This document shows positions 1 to 11,221 of a DNA stretch of 64,000 nt, one piece after another. The position numbers and the translations under genes are program-made. Location of the stretch: assembly GCF_001704415.2 (NCBI RefSeq), contig NC_030808.1:80010594-80074593 (forward strand), given 5' to 3'. Numbering within the stretch: the first letter of the stretch is position 1; each line of letters starts with the position of its first letter. The DNA is from Capra hircus. Taxonomy: Eukaryota; Chordata; Mammalia; Artiodactyla; Bovidae. Below the pieces are notes generated by a model. That model searched no databases and was not told the origin of the DNA. It saw only the letters and a program-made list of their open reading frames with translations.

Positions 1-1960
1 TTCCAGTTATAACTGGAAAATGAGGACAGGTACTTTAAAAGGCAGGTAAGAAGAGGGGGAAGGCAAACCAGGCTTGATGAAAACAACTCTTACCAAAAAG
101 GGGAAAAAGCAAACGCATGTTGAATCCAAATGTCAAGCTAGTCACACATAACTGTCCCATGAGTTCTTCCATTCATCTCTTCTTAGGGGAATGGCAGAAA
201 GCTTTCAACCATTTCAAAGCCCCATAGGGATAAATTCAGCCAAGCTTCCAGTGAAACACAAGGACAAAGCACTTCTCAGCCCCAAAGGACTGGGAATGAT
301 TAGCAGTGGAAAAACCTGTAATATGATGTAGGGAAACAACTACAACCAATGCCAGCATCGCTACTTAATAGCAGTGAATCTTGGGGTGGTTCTCTCACCC
401 TCTCTGAAGGCCAGCTTTCTCACCTGCAAAATGGAGCTTGGGACACCAAGACACCAAGGCTATGGGGACTAGATAAGGGAATTAATAGTGCCTCATCAAG
501 GTCAGGAGCAGAGCAAGAGCCCAGATGATGGTAAACTTGCCATGTTTCCCTCACTAAGAACTCAGCTAAGACAAGTTCAAGAGGTTCTTCCTCAACTGCA
601 GGAAAGGAACAAGAATGAAACCTGGAGGGTGCTGTTAACTCCAGCTCAGAGGACCTTTGAGAGGTTGCAAAGGGTAGAATGTTCTAAAATTAAAGCTGAA
701 TGATGTCTCAGTCCTGTGCTAGGGAAATCAGGAGATGGATGCAAATTTAGAAAGACTGTCATAAAAAAATTTTTTTTTACAATCATCCTCCTGGGACATG
801 TAGTTCTTTTCTGGTTGCCAGATTTCCTGGTCATCTAAAGTGTATGTGATATATTTATTCCTGTAGAAATAATTTATGAATATAAAGTCAAGCAGAGCTG
901 GAGCCAAGGACAGAACAGGAGGAGCGTTGCCAAGATCCAGGGGGAAACCACCATCTAAGTCACATTTTGAAGGCTTCCATTTTACTCCATCTTTTGAGAG
1001 CAGGTGAAAACAGCTCCAGGCATGTTGTCTGTAACTTGTCCCACCCCCTGAGTCCTATTTTGCATCTTTCTGCTTCTTGCCCCACAATCACAGACTTTTA
1101 GAGGTGGAAGGGGCCTTACCAGGCATTTAAATCAACCTCTCTGGCAAGCGGAAATCCTTTGATGGCAAACACGTTCACTTGGGTCTTTTGCTTAGAGACT
1201 CCCATGGCAAGGAGTTCTTCACCATGTGACCCAGCAGCCTCTCTCCTGGTTGGGAAGTTCTGCTGAGTAAGTTCTTCCTTATCTCCCATTATGCAACTTT
1301 GAGTTGGTTTGCCTCTCCCTGGCATCCACACAGTATAATGCTAATCATTCTTCCACGTGAAGAAAGTGCTTTTTACTTTAGCTTCTGCAGGTAAGAACAC
1401 CTCAGTTTCCACATTTATTCTCCCTCCAAGACAGCGTCCTAAACCTCCATCTTCCAAATAAGTGCAACTCTGGGCTTGCTTCATTTTATCCTGATTTGTA
1501 CAGAACCCAGGGGAACACAGCATTCCGATGGGTCTGAACAACAAGGAAAAGTAGACAGAACTGGCACGTTCCCTCCTCCGGAGACTGATATCAATTCCTC
1601 CTCTTCTTCACTTCTTTCTCCTCCCTCCCATCACTCAAGTTGCAATCCTCCCATCAGATGCCACTGACCCTGAAAACAAAAGTAAATTTGGAAGAGCCAG
1701 TGATGGTGGAATGAGGAAGAGAAGGTGAGGACGCAGCTCAGTTTCTTGCATTTGCAGCCTAGGGCACCCAACCAGGCAGGCCATCTCCCAAAATAACCTT
1801 CCATCCAAACAGTCAGCTCCTTGTAACTTCCAGGGAGCTCTTCATTCCAGCTTTCTAGGGCATGGTTCTCAGTGTCCCTGTGCCCATTCTCTAGCCACCC
1901 TTTCCAGAGCTCGATAGACTGACCTCACTTAACCGAGACATTTACAACCAACATTCCATA
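1..1960. other. Non-genic sequence with faint old repeats
   Basis: No convincing exon, RNA gene or young repeat is visible. The stretch at about 370-490 (a run ending in a 'cacctgcaaaatgg'-like block) resembles the core and tail of a MIR SINE but is too decayed to be sure. The block near 1085-1120 has the 'gaggtggaaggggcctt' look of an ancient mammalian repeat that I cannot name. Short frames of 60-70 codons occur on both strands with no family resemblance and are treated as chance. Confidence 0.5.
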
Positions 1961-2178
1961 TGTTGTGTTGTTGTTGTTTAGTTGCTAAGTCATGTCCAGC
2001 TCTTTTTTGACCCCAAGAATTGTAAAGCCTGCCACGCTCCTCTGCCCATTGGATTTCCCAGGCAAGGATACTGGAGTGGGTTGCCATTTCCTCCTCGAGG
2101 GGATCATCCCGACATTGAACCCAAAACTCTTGCACTGGCAGGTGGATTCTCTACCACTGTGACACTGGGGATTCCCCA
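1961..2178 (-). mobile_element. Bov-tA SINE
   Basis: Read on the minus strand this is a tRNA-Glu-derived head (ending near 2177, where the plus strand shows the reverse of 'gggattcccc') followed by the Bov-A body with the hallmark 'actccagtatcc' and 'gacatgactta' blocks. It is about 215 bp, the normal length. The two overlapping frames of 66-100 codons over it are SINE-derived and not genes. It sits just upstream of an L1M 3' end. Confidence 0.9.
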
Positions 2179-2179
2179 A

Positions 2180-2580
2180 ATACACTTAGAAATATATTTT
2201 AATGGAAATAAATATCCATCAACAGGAGACTGGTTAAATAAACACATCCATAATATAGGATGCGATGCAGCCATGAAAAAATAATCTGTATATGCTGATA
2301 CGGAAAGACCACTAAAAGGGCAAGCCTGTAAAGTTGTAGTTATAATGTAATCCATTTACTGAGCTTTTAAAATGTATCTGCATATACCCATATAGATACA
2401 TATATAGATCCAAAGGGAGCTTAAGGACCCAAAACAAACTGCAAACAGTAGTCACTTTGCAGAAAAGTGGAATCGGGGTAAGTAAGCAAAGGTAAGGGGC
2501 TTAATCGCTTACCCTATTTGAACATTTGAAAAGAAAATAGATTATATTTATTATTTGTGTGAAGAAGCCCCTAACTCTAT
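2180..2580 (+). mobile_element. L1M-type LINE, 3' end fragment
   Basis: The sequence runs through the typical end of an old mammalian L1: 'atccatcaacaggagactgg' near 2212, a 'gatgcagccatgaaaaa' block at 2261-2280, 'gctgatacggaaagacc', then an AT-rich 3' UTR to about 2580. It is 5'-truncated and heavily mutated, so it has no coding capacity. The subfamily cannot be assigned by eye. Confidence 0.75.
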
Positions 2581-3427
2581 GTGTAGTTTCCCCATTTTTA
2601 TACCTGTTCCCCAATTGATGATCTCAGAGCTGGAAGGGGCCTAGAGAGCTGGGAGTTGAATCCTGTGGCGGCATGCCAAAGGTGGCATTTATTTCACCCA
2701 AGGCCACTCAGCAAGCTCGAGACAGCCAGAGATCACAGGTCACAAGGCAGGCCCGAACATAATGCAAGTCCCAGTGGATTAAAGATAGGACTTGAATGAC
2801 GATATCAACTCAATTTTCTCCTTTTAGTTGAGTCAAAAATTCCTACTTGGGAGCAACAGTGACTTAGGAGAGACCAAGACTCTCAACAGAATTGGAGGGG
2901 AAAAGGGAGCCAAGTGTCTTCCCATGGAGAAAAGGAGGCATCAGAGAAGACCTGTTTCTCAGGCACAGTGGCAGGGCCCTACCTCCCCTAGGCTTCCTGA
3001 CCTCATTCACAAATCGGAGGGAAGGAGTTGAGTGCTAGACAGGAGATTCACAAGCATAGTGCGCCAGGTGCTCATCTGCGTGACAACCACATCTTCAGAA
3101 TGAGACAGGAAGCAACTCTACTTGAAGAAACCCCAGTACCCTCAGGCCTTCATTCCAAATGAAAAGTCTGCCTCTCGGGAACGGGAACCGTAAGGCTGGG
3201 TTCAAGTGTGATGCAGGGTCAACTAATGTTGAGTTGCTAGAGCTGTACGTGGATTATCTCATTTGCTACTCATCAAATTTTTATAAATATATTCAAAGAA
3301 ACTCAGAAGTCACTTGACAAAATATACAACTGGTAAATGGTGGTGCCCTATTGCAAAATCAGGTCTCCTGACTAAATTCAGCATTCCTTTTGCCCTGTGT
3401 CTTTGTCTCCCTGGAGAAAAGAAAGTC
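2581..3427. other. Non-genic sequence
   Basis: Nothing firm is recognised. At 2624-2720 a 'cagagctggaaggggcc' block followed by 'caaggccactcagcaagc' resembles a decayed ancient mammalian repeat. The 67-codon frame at 2828-3031 has no recognisable domain. Confidence 0.4.
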
Positions 3428-3528
3428 TGCCCACTCCAGTATTCTGACCTGGGAAATTCCATGGACTGTATATTCCATGGGGTCACAAAGAGTCAGACAC
3501 TGAGCTGCTAAGCGACTTTCACTTTGAG
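3428..3528 (+). mobile_element. Bov-A SINE fragment (3' part)
   Basis: The segment begins at 'ctgcccactccagtattctg' and runs through the 'tggggtcacaaagagtcaga' block to 'gcgactttcactttga'. This is the Bov-A half of a Bov-tA SINE without its tRNA-like head, so the copy is 5'-truncated or broken. Confidence 0.85.
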
Positions 3529-3568
3529 ACACAGGACATGGCAGGAAAATTCACTTGAGCACTAAAAC

Positions 3569-3570
3569 TT

Positions 3571-3602
<32 letters not shown>

Positions 3603-3626
3603 ACACACACACAGACACACACACAG
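3569..3626. repeat. Compound microsatellite (TC)n(CA)n
   Basis: A TC run of about 32 bp with one interruption is followed directly by a CA run with one 'cagaca' interruption. It is a two-motif simple repeat and likely length-polymorphic. The 61-codon frame through it is Ser-Leu/Thr-His low-complexity noise. Confidence 0.97.
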
Positions 3627-3737
3627 GGTTCCATCTGTAACACCGACAGCAGACACAGGCTCCAAGAGCCTCAAATATGGCATTTCACTCAATGCCTCAA
3701 ATATGCAACTAACTCAGTGAAATATTTATGGCTGAGC

Positions 3738-3905
3738 TGAAAAAAAAATGTCTGGGACTTATTTCAAAGTCATGTAGGGTCAAATGTGAGGTTGAAGACT
3801 ATGAGTTTTGATAATTATTGAAGATAAGTGATTATAAATGGGGAAAGGGGGGTAATTACACCATTCTTTCTACATTTGTGTGTTTGAAACTTTCCATAAG
3901 AAGAC
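3738..3905 (+). mobile_element. L1M-type LINE, 3' UTR end
   Basis: The blocks 'tgtctgggacttatttcaaa', 'attacaccattctttctac' and 'tttgaaactttccataa' are characteristic of L1M 3' UTRs. It is only the last ~170 bp of the element. Confidence 0.7.
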
Positions 3906-4044
3906 TTGTAATGCATCACACAAGTGATCATTTCTCTCAATTTGTCACTTGGTAGCAGATGCCACCTTAATTAATTTCCTACCTGCTATCATGGTAAGAA
4001 AAAAATATTAGGACCACAGTCTCTGCAGCTTGTGAAAATTTCAA

Positions 4045-4650
4045 TTATAACAATAAAAGACATCACTTATGGAGTGCTTCCTGTAAACCTGGCACTATAC
4101 TGGACCCTTTATCTAGGATTTATAATGGAGGCTTCCGTAGCGGCTCAGAGGTAAAGAATCCACCTGCCAATGCAGGAGACACAGGTTTGATCCCTGATCT
4201 AGGAAGATCCCACATGCTTTGGGATAACTAAGGCTGTGCACCTCAACTACTGTGCTCTCCAGCCTGGGAGCTGCAACTACTGCAGCCCACACACCAAAAG
4301 CCCCACTCAGCAAGAGGAAGCCACCACAGTGAGAAGCCTGTGCCCTGTAACTAGAGTAGCCCACACTCGCTGCAACTAGAAAAAAGTCCACACAGCAACA
4401 GAGACTCAGCACAGCCAAAAATAAACAAATAAACATTAAAAAAATAAGCAAATAAAAATTAAAATATTAAAAATAAATAAAAGTCTTTCTAAAAATCCTT
4501 ACAATGATCCAGTGTAGTAAGGGCAGTTATGTCCATTTTACAGAGAAGGAAATTGAAGCTTCATGAGCTTAAGTAGCTTGTAAAAGTCTATATTGGTGAT
4601 AACTGGTAAACAAGAATTCAAATCCTGAATTACTTGCTCTCAATTTCTAC
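4045..4650 (-). repeat. MIR SINE, split by a CHR-2 SINE
   Basis: Read in reverse, 4045-4126 and 4490-4650 together make one MIR: a 'tggagtgcttcctgtaaacc' block on the left, and 'ccattttacagagaaggaaa' with 'taaacaagaattcaaatcc' on the right. The 363 bp between them are a younger SINE, so the MIR was interrupted after ruminant/cetartiodactyl SINEs became active. Confidence 0.8.
4127..4489 (+). mobile_element. CHR-2-type tRNA-Glu SINE
   Basis: A tRNA-Glu-like head ('ggaggcttccgtagcggctc') with an A/B-box-like region is followed by the CHR-2 body, including 'gaagccaccacagtgagaag', and a long A-rich tail with aaataaa-type repeats. It has no Bov-A half, which separates it from Bov-tA. The antisense 112-codon frame over it is not a gene. 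Confidence 0.85.
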
Positions 4651-4724
4651 CGTTTCCACAATACAAAATACTTAGGTACTTTAAAACTTCCTAGGCAACT
4701 GGGACTGAATCTACAAAGTTTTTA

Positions 4725-4858
4725 AAAAGGATGATAGTCTTTAAAATACGACCCAGTAATTCCAAGTTTAGGATTGTATCCTATGGGAATTATCTGGAAT
4801 GTGGAAAGAGATTTATCACAAGCATGTTAATCTCAGTGGTAATTCAATAAAGGATCTG
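4725..4858 (+). mobile_element. L1M-type LINE fragment (end of ORF2)
   Basis: The text 'cgacccagtaattccaagtt' at 4749 followed by 'aggattgtatcctatgggaa' matches the region just before the L1 ORF2 stop that is common to mammalian L1s. Decayed, about 130 bp. Confidence 0.7.
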
Positions 4859-5389
4859 AAGTAGTCGCACAAGCCCTTGACAGCCCTTATCCAGGAAGCG
4901 TTCCGCACTGTTCCAGTCTGGGGTGGCTGCCCCTCCTCTGCATTCCCAGGGCACCTTGCACTGGTCTCTCGTTACTGCAGCTCCTCTGCTGGATCATGAG
5001 CTCTTCTTATCCAGCTTCAGTTTAGAATGGGCACTCGAAGATGCAAGGAATGAGTTAACAAATGACCCTGGTATTGCTTGGTTAAAAACCAAGCTGTTAA
5101 AGTAAGTTGTCACAAGGGCAGGACTAGAACTCAAGGCCATACACAGAGTCCTTCTCTCTCCACTAGACTTTAGCTGTCTTCTTACATGAAATATATAAAT
5201 ATATATATATATTTTTAACAGCTGGAATCTGGATGCTTGAGGCAAAGCTAGGAAAAGGATAAGAAGCTAGAGATTCTTTCCTCTGTAGGCCTTCACTGAA
5301 ATGATCACTGGAGTGATTGGATCCCATGGGACCATGTGACCTTGGAGATGCTGATATGTTGATGAATGAAAAAGTACAGGTTTAGTGTG

Positions 5390-5665
5390 AATATAAACTG
5401 TGACATGGGTATATGAAAAGACTGAGCAAAAAAAGCCAAGAGTAACTGTATAAGCAGTAAGTTCTCTACCATTTAGAGAAAAAAAATCCACTAAAAAAAA
5501 AAAAAAAAACAGACAAGAAGGAAAGTTGCAAACATTAACAGTGGTTGCCTTTGAATAATGGAATTTTTTTTCTATTTCTCTATCCATTTTTGTACTTTCC
5601 AAATTGCCCTCACTGGACATGCTGTATTTTTATAATCAGAATGATAAAATTTAATCACTAAACTG
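5390..5665 (+). mobile_element. L1M-type LINE, 3' end
   Basis: The 'aacattaacagtggttgcct' and 'gtactttccaaattgccctc' blocks, with 'ttttataatcagaatgata' at the end, are the classic L1M 3' UTR. An A-run of 18 at about 5492-5509 lies inside it. Upstream, 5160-5220 holds a short AT-rich run. Confidence 0.75.
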
Positions 5666-7139
5666 ATTCTAAAGGCTAACTGATTCTTCTAGTCATGACT
5701 CAGAAAATCACCCCAGTATTTCAATGTGATGACACCGTTGCTTACTATGTTACTGTTTCATGTACAACTATAGAAAGTACATCTATTCAAGTCAGTATAC
5801 AATGCAGACAAGCAAGAAAAATGTATGTTTTTCCCCAGTTTGGTTCTTACTGAATAAGTCACTGACACCAAATCTAAGCAAATTCTCAAGAGTCTATGTT
5901 CCAGAAGCTTACTGCAAATTTCACTAATGAATTATGCCCGACACTCTGTAATGCAACCACATCCCCATACTTGTGGAGATCCACCTTCTCTTCGAAGCCT
6001 TCCCTCTTCCACTCTCTCATTTACCACCTGCTCTTGGTTTGACTATAACGAAAAGGGACAATCCCACCCCAGCAGAGGTCAATTTTGAGATAAACTAGAT
6101 CTATTTTCTGTAGGTTCCTGAGGGCAGTTTTCCAAATGCATTCAAAGCAAGGATAGTGAGGGGCCAACAAGTGGATCTGGTTCTTTGTAACTCCAGGCCC
6201 AGCATAGGAACCATCCCTGGCCCCACCTGCCTGCTTGTCGGTAAGTATAGAGTAAATGGATGGAAAGACTAGATTGTATTCACCTGGGCATGAAATTTCT
6301 GGCTTTTCTTTTTCAGCTAGGTTTATTTTCCTTAAAGTCACACACACTTCACAACCACCCAAAGGCCCTTTTAACAGTCTGGCAGACATTCCGCCTTGTT
6401 TGTGACTAGGCTGGGCCTCTTCATTTGAGCACAGGGCTCACCCAGTGGGGTTATCTTCCCATCATCATTCTCTACCACTAAAAAGCTGATGAGCATTCAA
6501 CCCTGCTGGGAGGTCTGAATAAGCATGCATCACATGATTTACTACCCACCACACCCCTAGGAGATGCATACGTGTTCTTCCCTTGACACTGTGTGGCTAC
6601 AGTCCACAAGGAACACAGGACAGGAGGGTTGACCCAACCGGACCCTCTACCTCTAAAGGCTGAGCAACTTCCACTCCATCCAAACAGCCTGTGCAGAGAC
6701 TGAGCAGGAAGGACTCTCACTGCACAAGGAACACTGGGACCCAAGAAGTTAAGTAGCATGAAGAGCTAAGGAGGGTCTTTCTTCTGATTTCCTGCTGCCT
6801 TTCATTCTGTAATCATACTTTAAAGCACTTCCCTACTGGAGGAGCAGGAGGCAGAGGAATGTGGGGAAACCCAGGGCAAGAGTAAAGAGAACCACTTAGT
6901 AAACACTAAAGAAAATCAATCCCCAATGAAAACTATTTATATAATACTCTTCACTGAATCTACCACTGGGATCCATGGCTTTGTTTAATAACCAAAACCT
7001 ACGTAAGTCCTTAAGGAATTCACTCTCTGACTTAAAAGGTGTTGTTGTAACAACCATCATAACTTTGACTGTACACTGGGGTACCAACAAAAAACTCATT
7101 TGACACAAGTTTCGCTAAAGCGCAAAAAGGGCACTAACA
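5666..7139. other. Non-genic sequence
   Basis: No repeat family or exon is confidently recognised in this 1.5-kb block. A short stretch near 5975-6015 ('ttctcttcgaagccttccct') resembles the L2 3' region but is too short to call. Minus-strand frames of 93 and 122 codons (6478-6759 and 6021-6389) show no domain, membrane segment or repeat. Confidence 0.45.
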
Positions 7140-7250
7140 GCAGACACCTTGTTGTGTGTCCCTGGGCAAGTGATTTCTTACCGAGCTGCAGTTTTTTCAT
7201 TTAGAAAAACAGGCCAGCTGATTTCTAAGTTCCTTATGGGGTGAGCGTTC
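7140..7250 (+). repeat. MIR SINE fragment
   Basis: The order 'tgtgtccctgggcaagtgat', a pyrimidine-rich 'tttttcatttagaaaaa' block and 'tgatttctaagttccttatg' corresponds to the centre and 3' half of MIR in sense orientation. It is decayed. Confidence 0.6.
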
Positions 7251-7979
7251 TGATGAGAACTATATTCAAGTGCCAAGCGGAATCACCACAAAAATGAAAC
7301 ACCCTGGAAACCTTAAGAAGAGAAATCAGCGTAGTTAGGAGGTAAGAGGAACGGGGTGAAACAGCACCTTGGGGAAACCCAGACTCAAAGTGATGTCTTA
7401 GGTTTTCCACTGTTTCCCCTGCCAAATACAAAATTAAGTAGCTGCTTCCGTGAGACTCTCATCTTTAAAAACTTAATTAAATAAAATCAGTGAAAACAAT
7501 GCTTTGTTCTCCCACAAGTGACTCAGGAGTAGCGCCCTAGGAGACACTTTCTACTGGGTGTGCTTATGCCCAAACAAAGGCCTCCTGGACAAGGATGAGA
7601 GGCAAAACATCTAAGCCTCCACAGCTGGCTGGGCTCCAGCTTGAGGAGAAGGGGCAGCCAGAAGAGAAAACTAACCAGGCTCATGAAAGGCTAGGAGGAG
7701 AGAGAGGCATTACTAAATCCATCTTCTCTCAAATGGATAGAACTCTTGAAAGGCATAATGGAAGGGTGCAGCTTTCAATGTGAATTACGTTCTTGTTCAA
7801 CTCTGTTCTGCCTAAGGCCACTGCCTTTTCAGCCAACCACAGATTCTGGGTTCTGTCTTCAGTCCCTGCTCGGCAATGCACCCTGGGGGAGTCGGGAGAC
7901 TCAGGCTCTTGTCCTCTCTAGGTGGCCAACTTCACTTGGACTGAAACTTCGTACAAGGGACTGAACTCTGCCGGCCTCC

Positions 7980-9910
7980 GTTTCCCCTCCTGTAAAATAG
8001 GAGGGTTCGCCGGATGCTCTCTAGACTCCCCGAGACCGTGGCGCAGGGCTGGAGGCCTGCCGGCCCCCGAGGGACAGGTTAATCTCCAGCGCTGATGGCC
8101 CAGGTGAAGCCGCTGCCCGACCGCTCAGCAAGCACAAGGCTGGCGCACACACCACCCACTCCACAACCTGTCCGGCTGCCTTCTGCACCCACACCATTAC
8201 CTACGGGGCCAGTGCATCCCCTAAACCATCCCACTGCTGCCTGAACAGGATTATTGAACTAAAATCCGCAAAGCTGAGCTGAGCATTCGTAGGCAAAGAA
8301 AAAGCAAAACAATCAAGAGGCCTCTCCTTCCGGACCTCGGAATTTCTCTCAAATAAACTCGGTAGAGCTGAAAATAAGGGCGTCCCCACCTAGAACAAGA
8401 GACCTCGGCTAGCCTTCCTTATAAAGAGACACAAGCCGAAAGGGGCCAATGACAATGGGGCTGGCTAGACGCAGGGACCTACACGGCAAAGCGCAAGCGA
8501 AAGCCAGCACAGTGCTGGGCGTAGTTTATACCGGACTGAGGAGGCGCTCGCCGTCCCCTACAGACAGTGCAAGGACGATGGTGAGCTAGGCACAGTCTTT
8601 TCTGGGGGGTGGAGGACTCGCAGACCCTTAATTCAACCCCTGTCTCTAAGAAACCACCGTGAGGTGAAAGTGAGGGGTGGCCCGGGTCATCTCAAGTCTG
8701 CACTACGGCCGGGAACACACTCTCGGCCTGGAGTAATTTTTTTGCTACTTTCTCCCTTAGTGTTTCCTATTTTTGAATCTGGTGGTTTGGTCTGATACCC
8801 AAGCGGTACCTTTTAAATGTGTCAGTCTTTCTCCTCCAGCAAGTGGCGCCCCCAGCGCCGTTCCCTCCCGATAGCTGAGACAAAGGCCGGGTTCCGCAGG
8901 GCGGCTCCGGAGGGCCAGCGGTGCACCCCGCACCCTGGGCAGGACGCACGTGCGTTTGTTATGGTACCTGCGCCCCCACCCCTGCAGAGAGCCCAGGTTT
9001 CTCCTCCTGTACATCCTGCAGGCGAGATCCAAAGCAACCTGGACTTTATGTCTCCCTCCCATGTTGCCGGTGCAGTGGAGAAAGCGGGGCTCCCTGGGGC
9101 CGCGTGCACGTGGGTTTGTTGTGGGTCCGCAGTCTCGCGGAGCCGGGGGGAAGCCAGGGATGCCCCCTCGGCCCTGATTAATCCACAGACACCCCAGCAA
9201 AAGGCGGCGGGTCCGCGCAGCGAAGAGTGCTGAGGCGTGCTGAACATCCATTCCCTGCGCCCTCGGCTCGCCACGGGCCCCGCCGCTCCGCTCCCCTCCT
9301 GCGCCCCTTCGCTCCACTCCTCCCTGGGGGCTTGGGTCCCGCCACCGCCCCGCAGCAGTCTTACTCACTCGCTGCGCTCTTAGCCGCGGAAGCTGCGGTT
9401 GCTCCGCCCGCTCTGCGCCCCAGCCGGTAGGCTGCTGGTTCCCTTTGTTAGCACCGGGTAGTGCCCTAGGCGTCTTCCGCAGCCCGGCCCTGCCTGGGAC
9501 TCCCCTCCCTGGGATGCCTCTGGACGCCGCCCCCGACGGCGGCCTGACAGCCCGGGAGCTGGGAGTCCCTGAAGGAGGGTCTGTTGGGGAGGAGTAGAGG
9601 GGCCGGGAGATGAGGGGTGGCGGGTACGCGGGAAGGAGGGAAGAAGAGTGCGGCGAAGGGGCGGGGGAAATGAGCAGTCTCCGTTATGCAAATAGTCGGG
9701 AAGACGGGGTGGGACCCCTCGCCACACTGCGCCCCAAATCCGCCAAGCCCTTCAGAGGTCGCTAGCGAGCGGACTGAGGGATTAGGGGTGCTCGGTTAGG
9801 TGGTGCACCTAACCCCGGAGTGATGCTGGGATCCTGCTCCCCTCCCCCTCCTACGCCAAGGGCGGGCCGAGGGGGAGGGGCAACGCGGAGGGGCAAGGTC
9901 CCCAAATGTC
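7980..9910. promoter_or_regulatory. CpG island, probable promoter
   Basis: This is the only strongly GC- and CpG-rich block in the window. CpGs become frequent from about 7980, are densest at 8830-9900 and stop abruptly near 9910. It contains GC boxes (gggcggg at 9861-9867 and ggggcggggg at 9658-9667), palindromic cacgtg-containing sites near 8946 and 9106, and no TATA box at a convincing position. It is free of transposons, unlike its surroundings. In mammals such islands usually mark promoters of widely expressed genes or lncRNAs. Neither the transcript nor its direction is known from sequence. The long minus frame at 8757-9368 and its plus-strand counterparts are probably compositional. 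Confidence 0.75.
9360..9368 (-). other. Candidate 5' splice site in the CpG island
   Basis: Read on the minus strand this is GTGAGTAAG, a near-ideal intronic half of a donor site, preceded by a GC-rich stretch (9369-9450) free of obvious repeats. It would end a first exon transcribed leftwards from the island. This is a motif-based inference. Donor-like strings occur by chance, and no acceptor or downstream exon has been identified. Confidence 0.3.
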
Positions 9911-9929
9911 TGATCCTGCAGAGTTGAAG

Positions 9930-10080
9930 CCAGCACTGTCCTAGCAGGCAGACTATAAATCCCGCCTCTGCTACTGACGAGTTGTGTTACCCTGAGCAAG
10001 TCCCTCAACTGCTCTGAAGCCTTATGTAGAATATGAAACAACAAAATCTATTTCACAGGGTATGGCAAGAACCTCCCACT
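9930..10080 (+). repeat. MIR SINE fragment
   Basis: The blocks 'cagactataaatcccgcctc', 'ttgtgttaccctgagcaagt' and 'ctatttcacagggtatgg' follow the MIR sense order. It sits immediately outside the CpG island and marks its right edge. Confidence 0.75.
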
Positions 10081-11212
10081 CACTGCAGATACAGAACAGG
10101 AGGGTCGGTGAGTCCCTGCCCATGGCCATATCCACCTCAAGCCGTCTGCAGGCTGGTGGGCAGGAGGACTCCAGTAGGGTGGAAAAGAGAGTCAGGGTCC
10201 TTCCTGCACTGGAGCTGAGCTAGGGTTGCTGGGAGAAGGCGAGAGGAGACCACTTGTTGAGCAAACGTCGTCGCCCCACACTGACCATCCCAGAGGCCCA
10301 CTTGCCTAAAGCAGAACTCCGCCCTGTAGGAGGGCAGAAGCGGCCTGCGGCCACCACTACAGTCCCCATAGAAAAGATGTGACTACCAGAGGTCATAATC
10401 TTCTCCTCATCGAATACATGGGTGTGTATGGATGCTGTCCCTTGCTGTCTGCCTGAAACTATCACAACATTGTTAATCGGCTATAGTGAAAGTATTAGTT
10501 GCTTAGTCCTGTGCAGACACTTACTCCAATTAAAAAAAAATTTTTTTTAATATCTCCCCAGGGTCTATGGAGGTCCCACTTGGCGCCAGACTCTGTATGG
10601 GGAGAGAAGAAGTGTGGAAGGTAGTCCCTGTCCTCTGAAGGAAAGAAGTCAGGTACACAGTAGAGTGCTAGAAGCCCAGGCCCAGAACTTTCTCTCCAAA
10701 TCGGTGGTCCTCCCCCTACCACCATCTTGGGAAAGAGGGGGTGGTCATCTCATTCCAAACACTGCTTTCCCCAGCCCAGATACTGGACCCCTTCTGTTGT
10801 CACTGCCATCCCTTCCCATCTGCCAAGCATGCATTATTGCTCAGTACAAAGAGCTCCAGTTGGAGGGAGTGACAAACAGAGTGAATTCAAATCTCTAGAC
10901 CAACTAGCCAGCACTCTTGCGTCAGCACCTCAGTCTGTTTTCATCTGGCATTGAGAAGATACTCATCATACTATGAGTTAATGAGTAGAAACAGAGAAAC
11001 TCTTAAACCTGTATCTAGGAGGCTGCTACAATTGACTTTATTCTGAAAAAATTGGAGACCTAAAATTTTTGTGCAGAAGGATGACATACATCTTTGTATT
11101 TTACACTTATTTCTCTCCCAGTGAACATCCTGGAAATGGATGGCAGGATCAGTGATGAAAGTGTGGAGCATGGAGACCAGCTTGGACGCTGGAGATATAA
11201 TAGGAGCTGTGG
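10081..11212. other. Non-genic sequence
   Basis: No firm exon or family is seen. A donor-like 'cggtgagtcc' on the plus strand at 10107 and a short Bov-A-like piece at about 10489-10525 ('gaaagtattagttgcttagt') are the only notable items. Frames of 75-106 codons here show no domain. Confidence 0.4.
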
Positions 11213-11221
11213 CAATGACAG

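Noticed and set aside
5267..5620. 117-codon minus-strand frame with a hydrophobic stretch
   Set aside because: The hydrophobic Phe run is the complement of an A-run in an L1M 3' UTR.
8757..9368. 203-codon minus-strand frame (and 138-150-codon companions) in the CpG island
   Set aside because: Arg/Gly/Pro/Ala-rich in several overlapping phases on both strands, as expected when stop codons are rare in GC-rich DNA. No domain is visible, and it ends in ordinary sequence.
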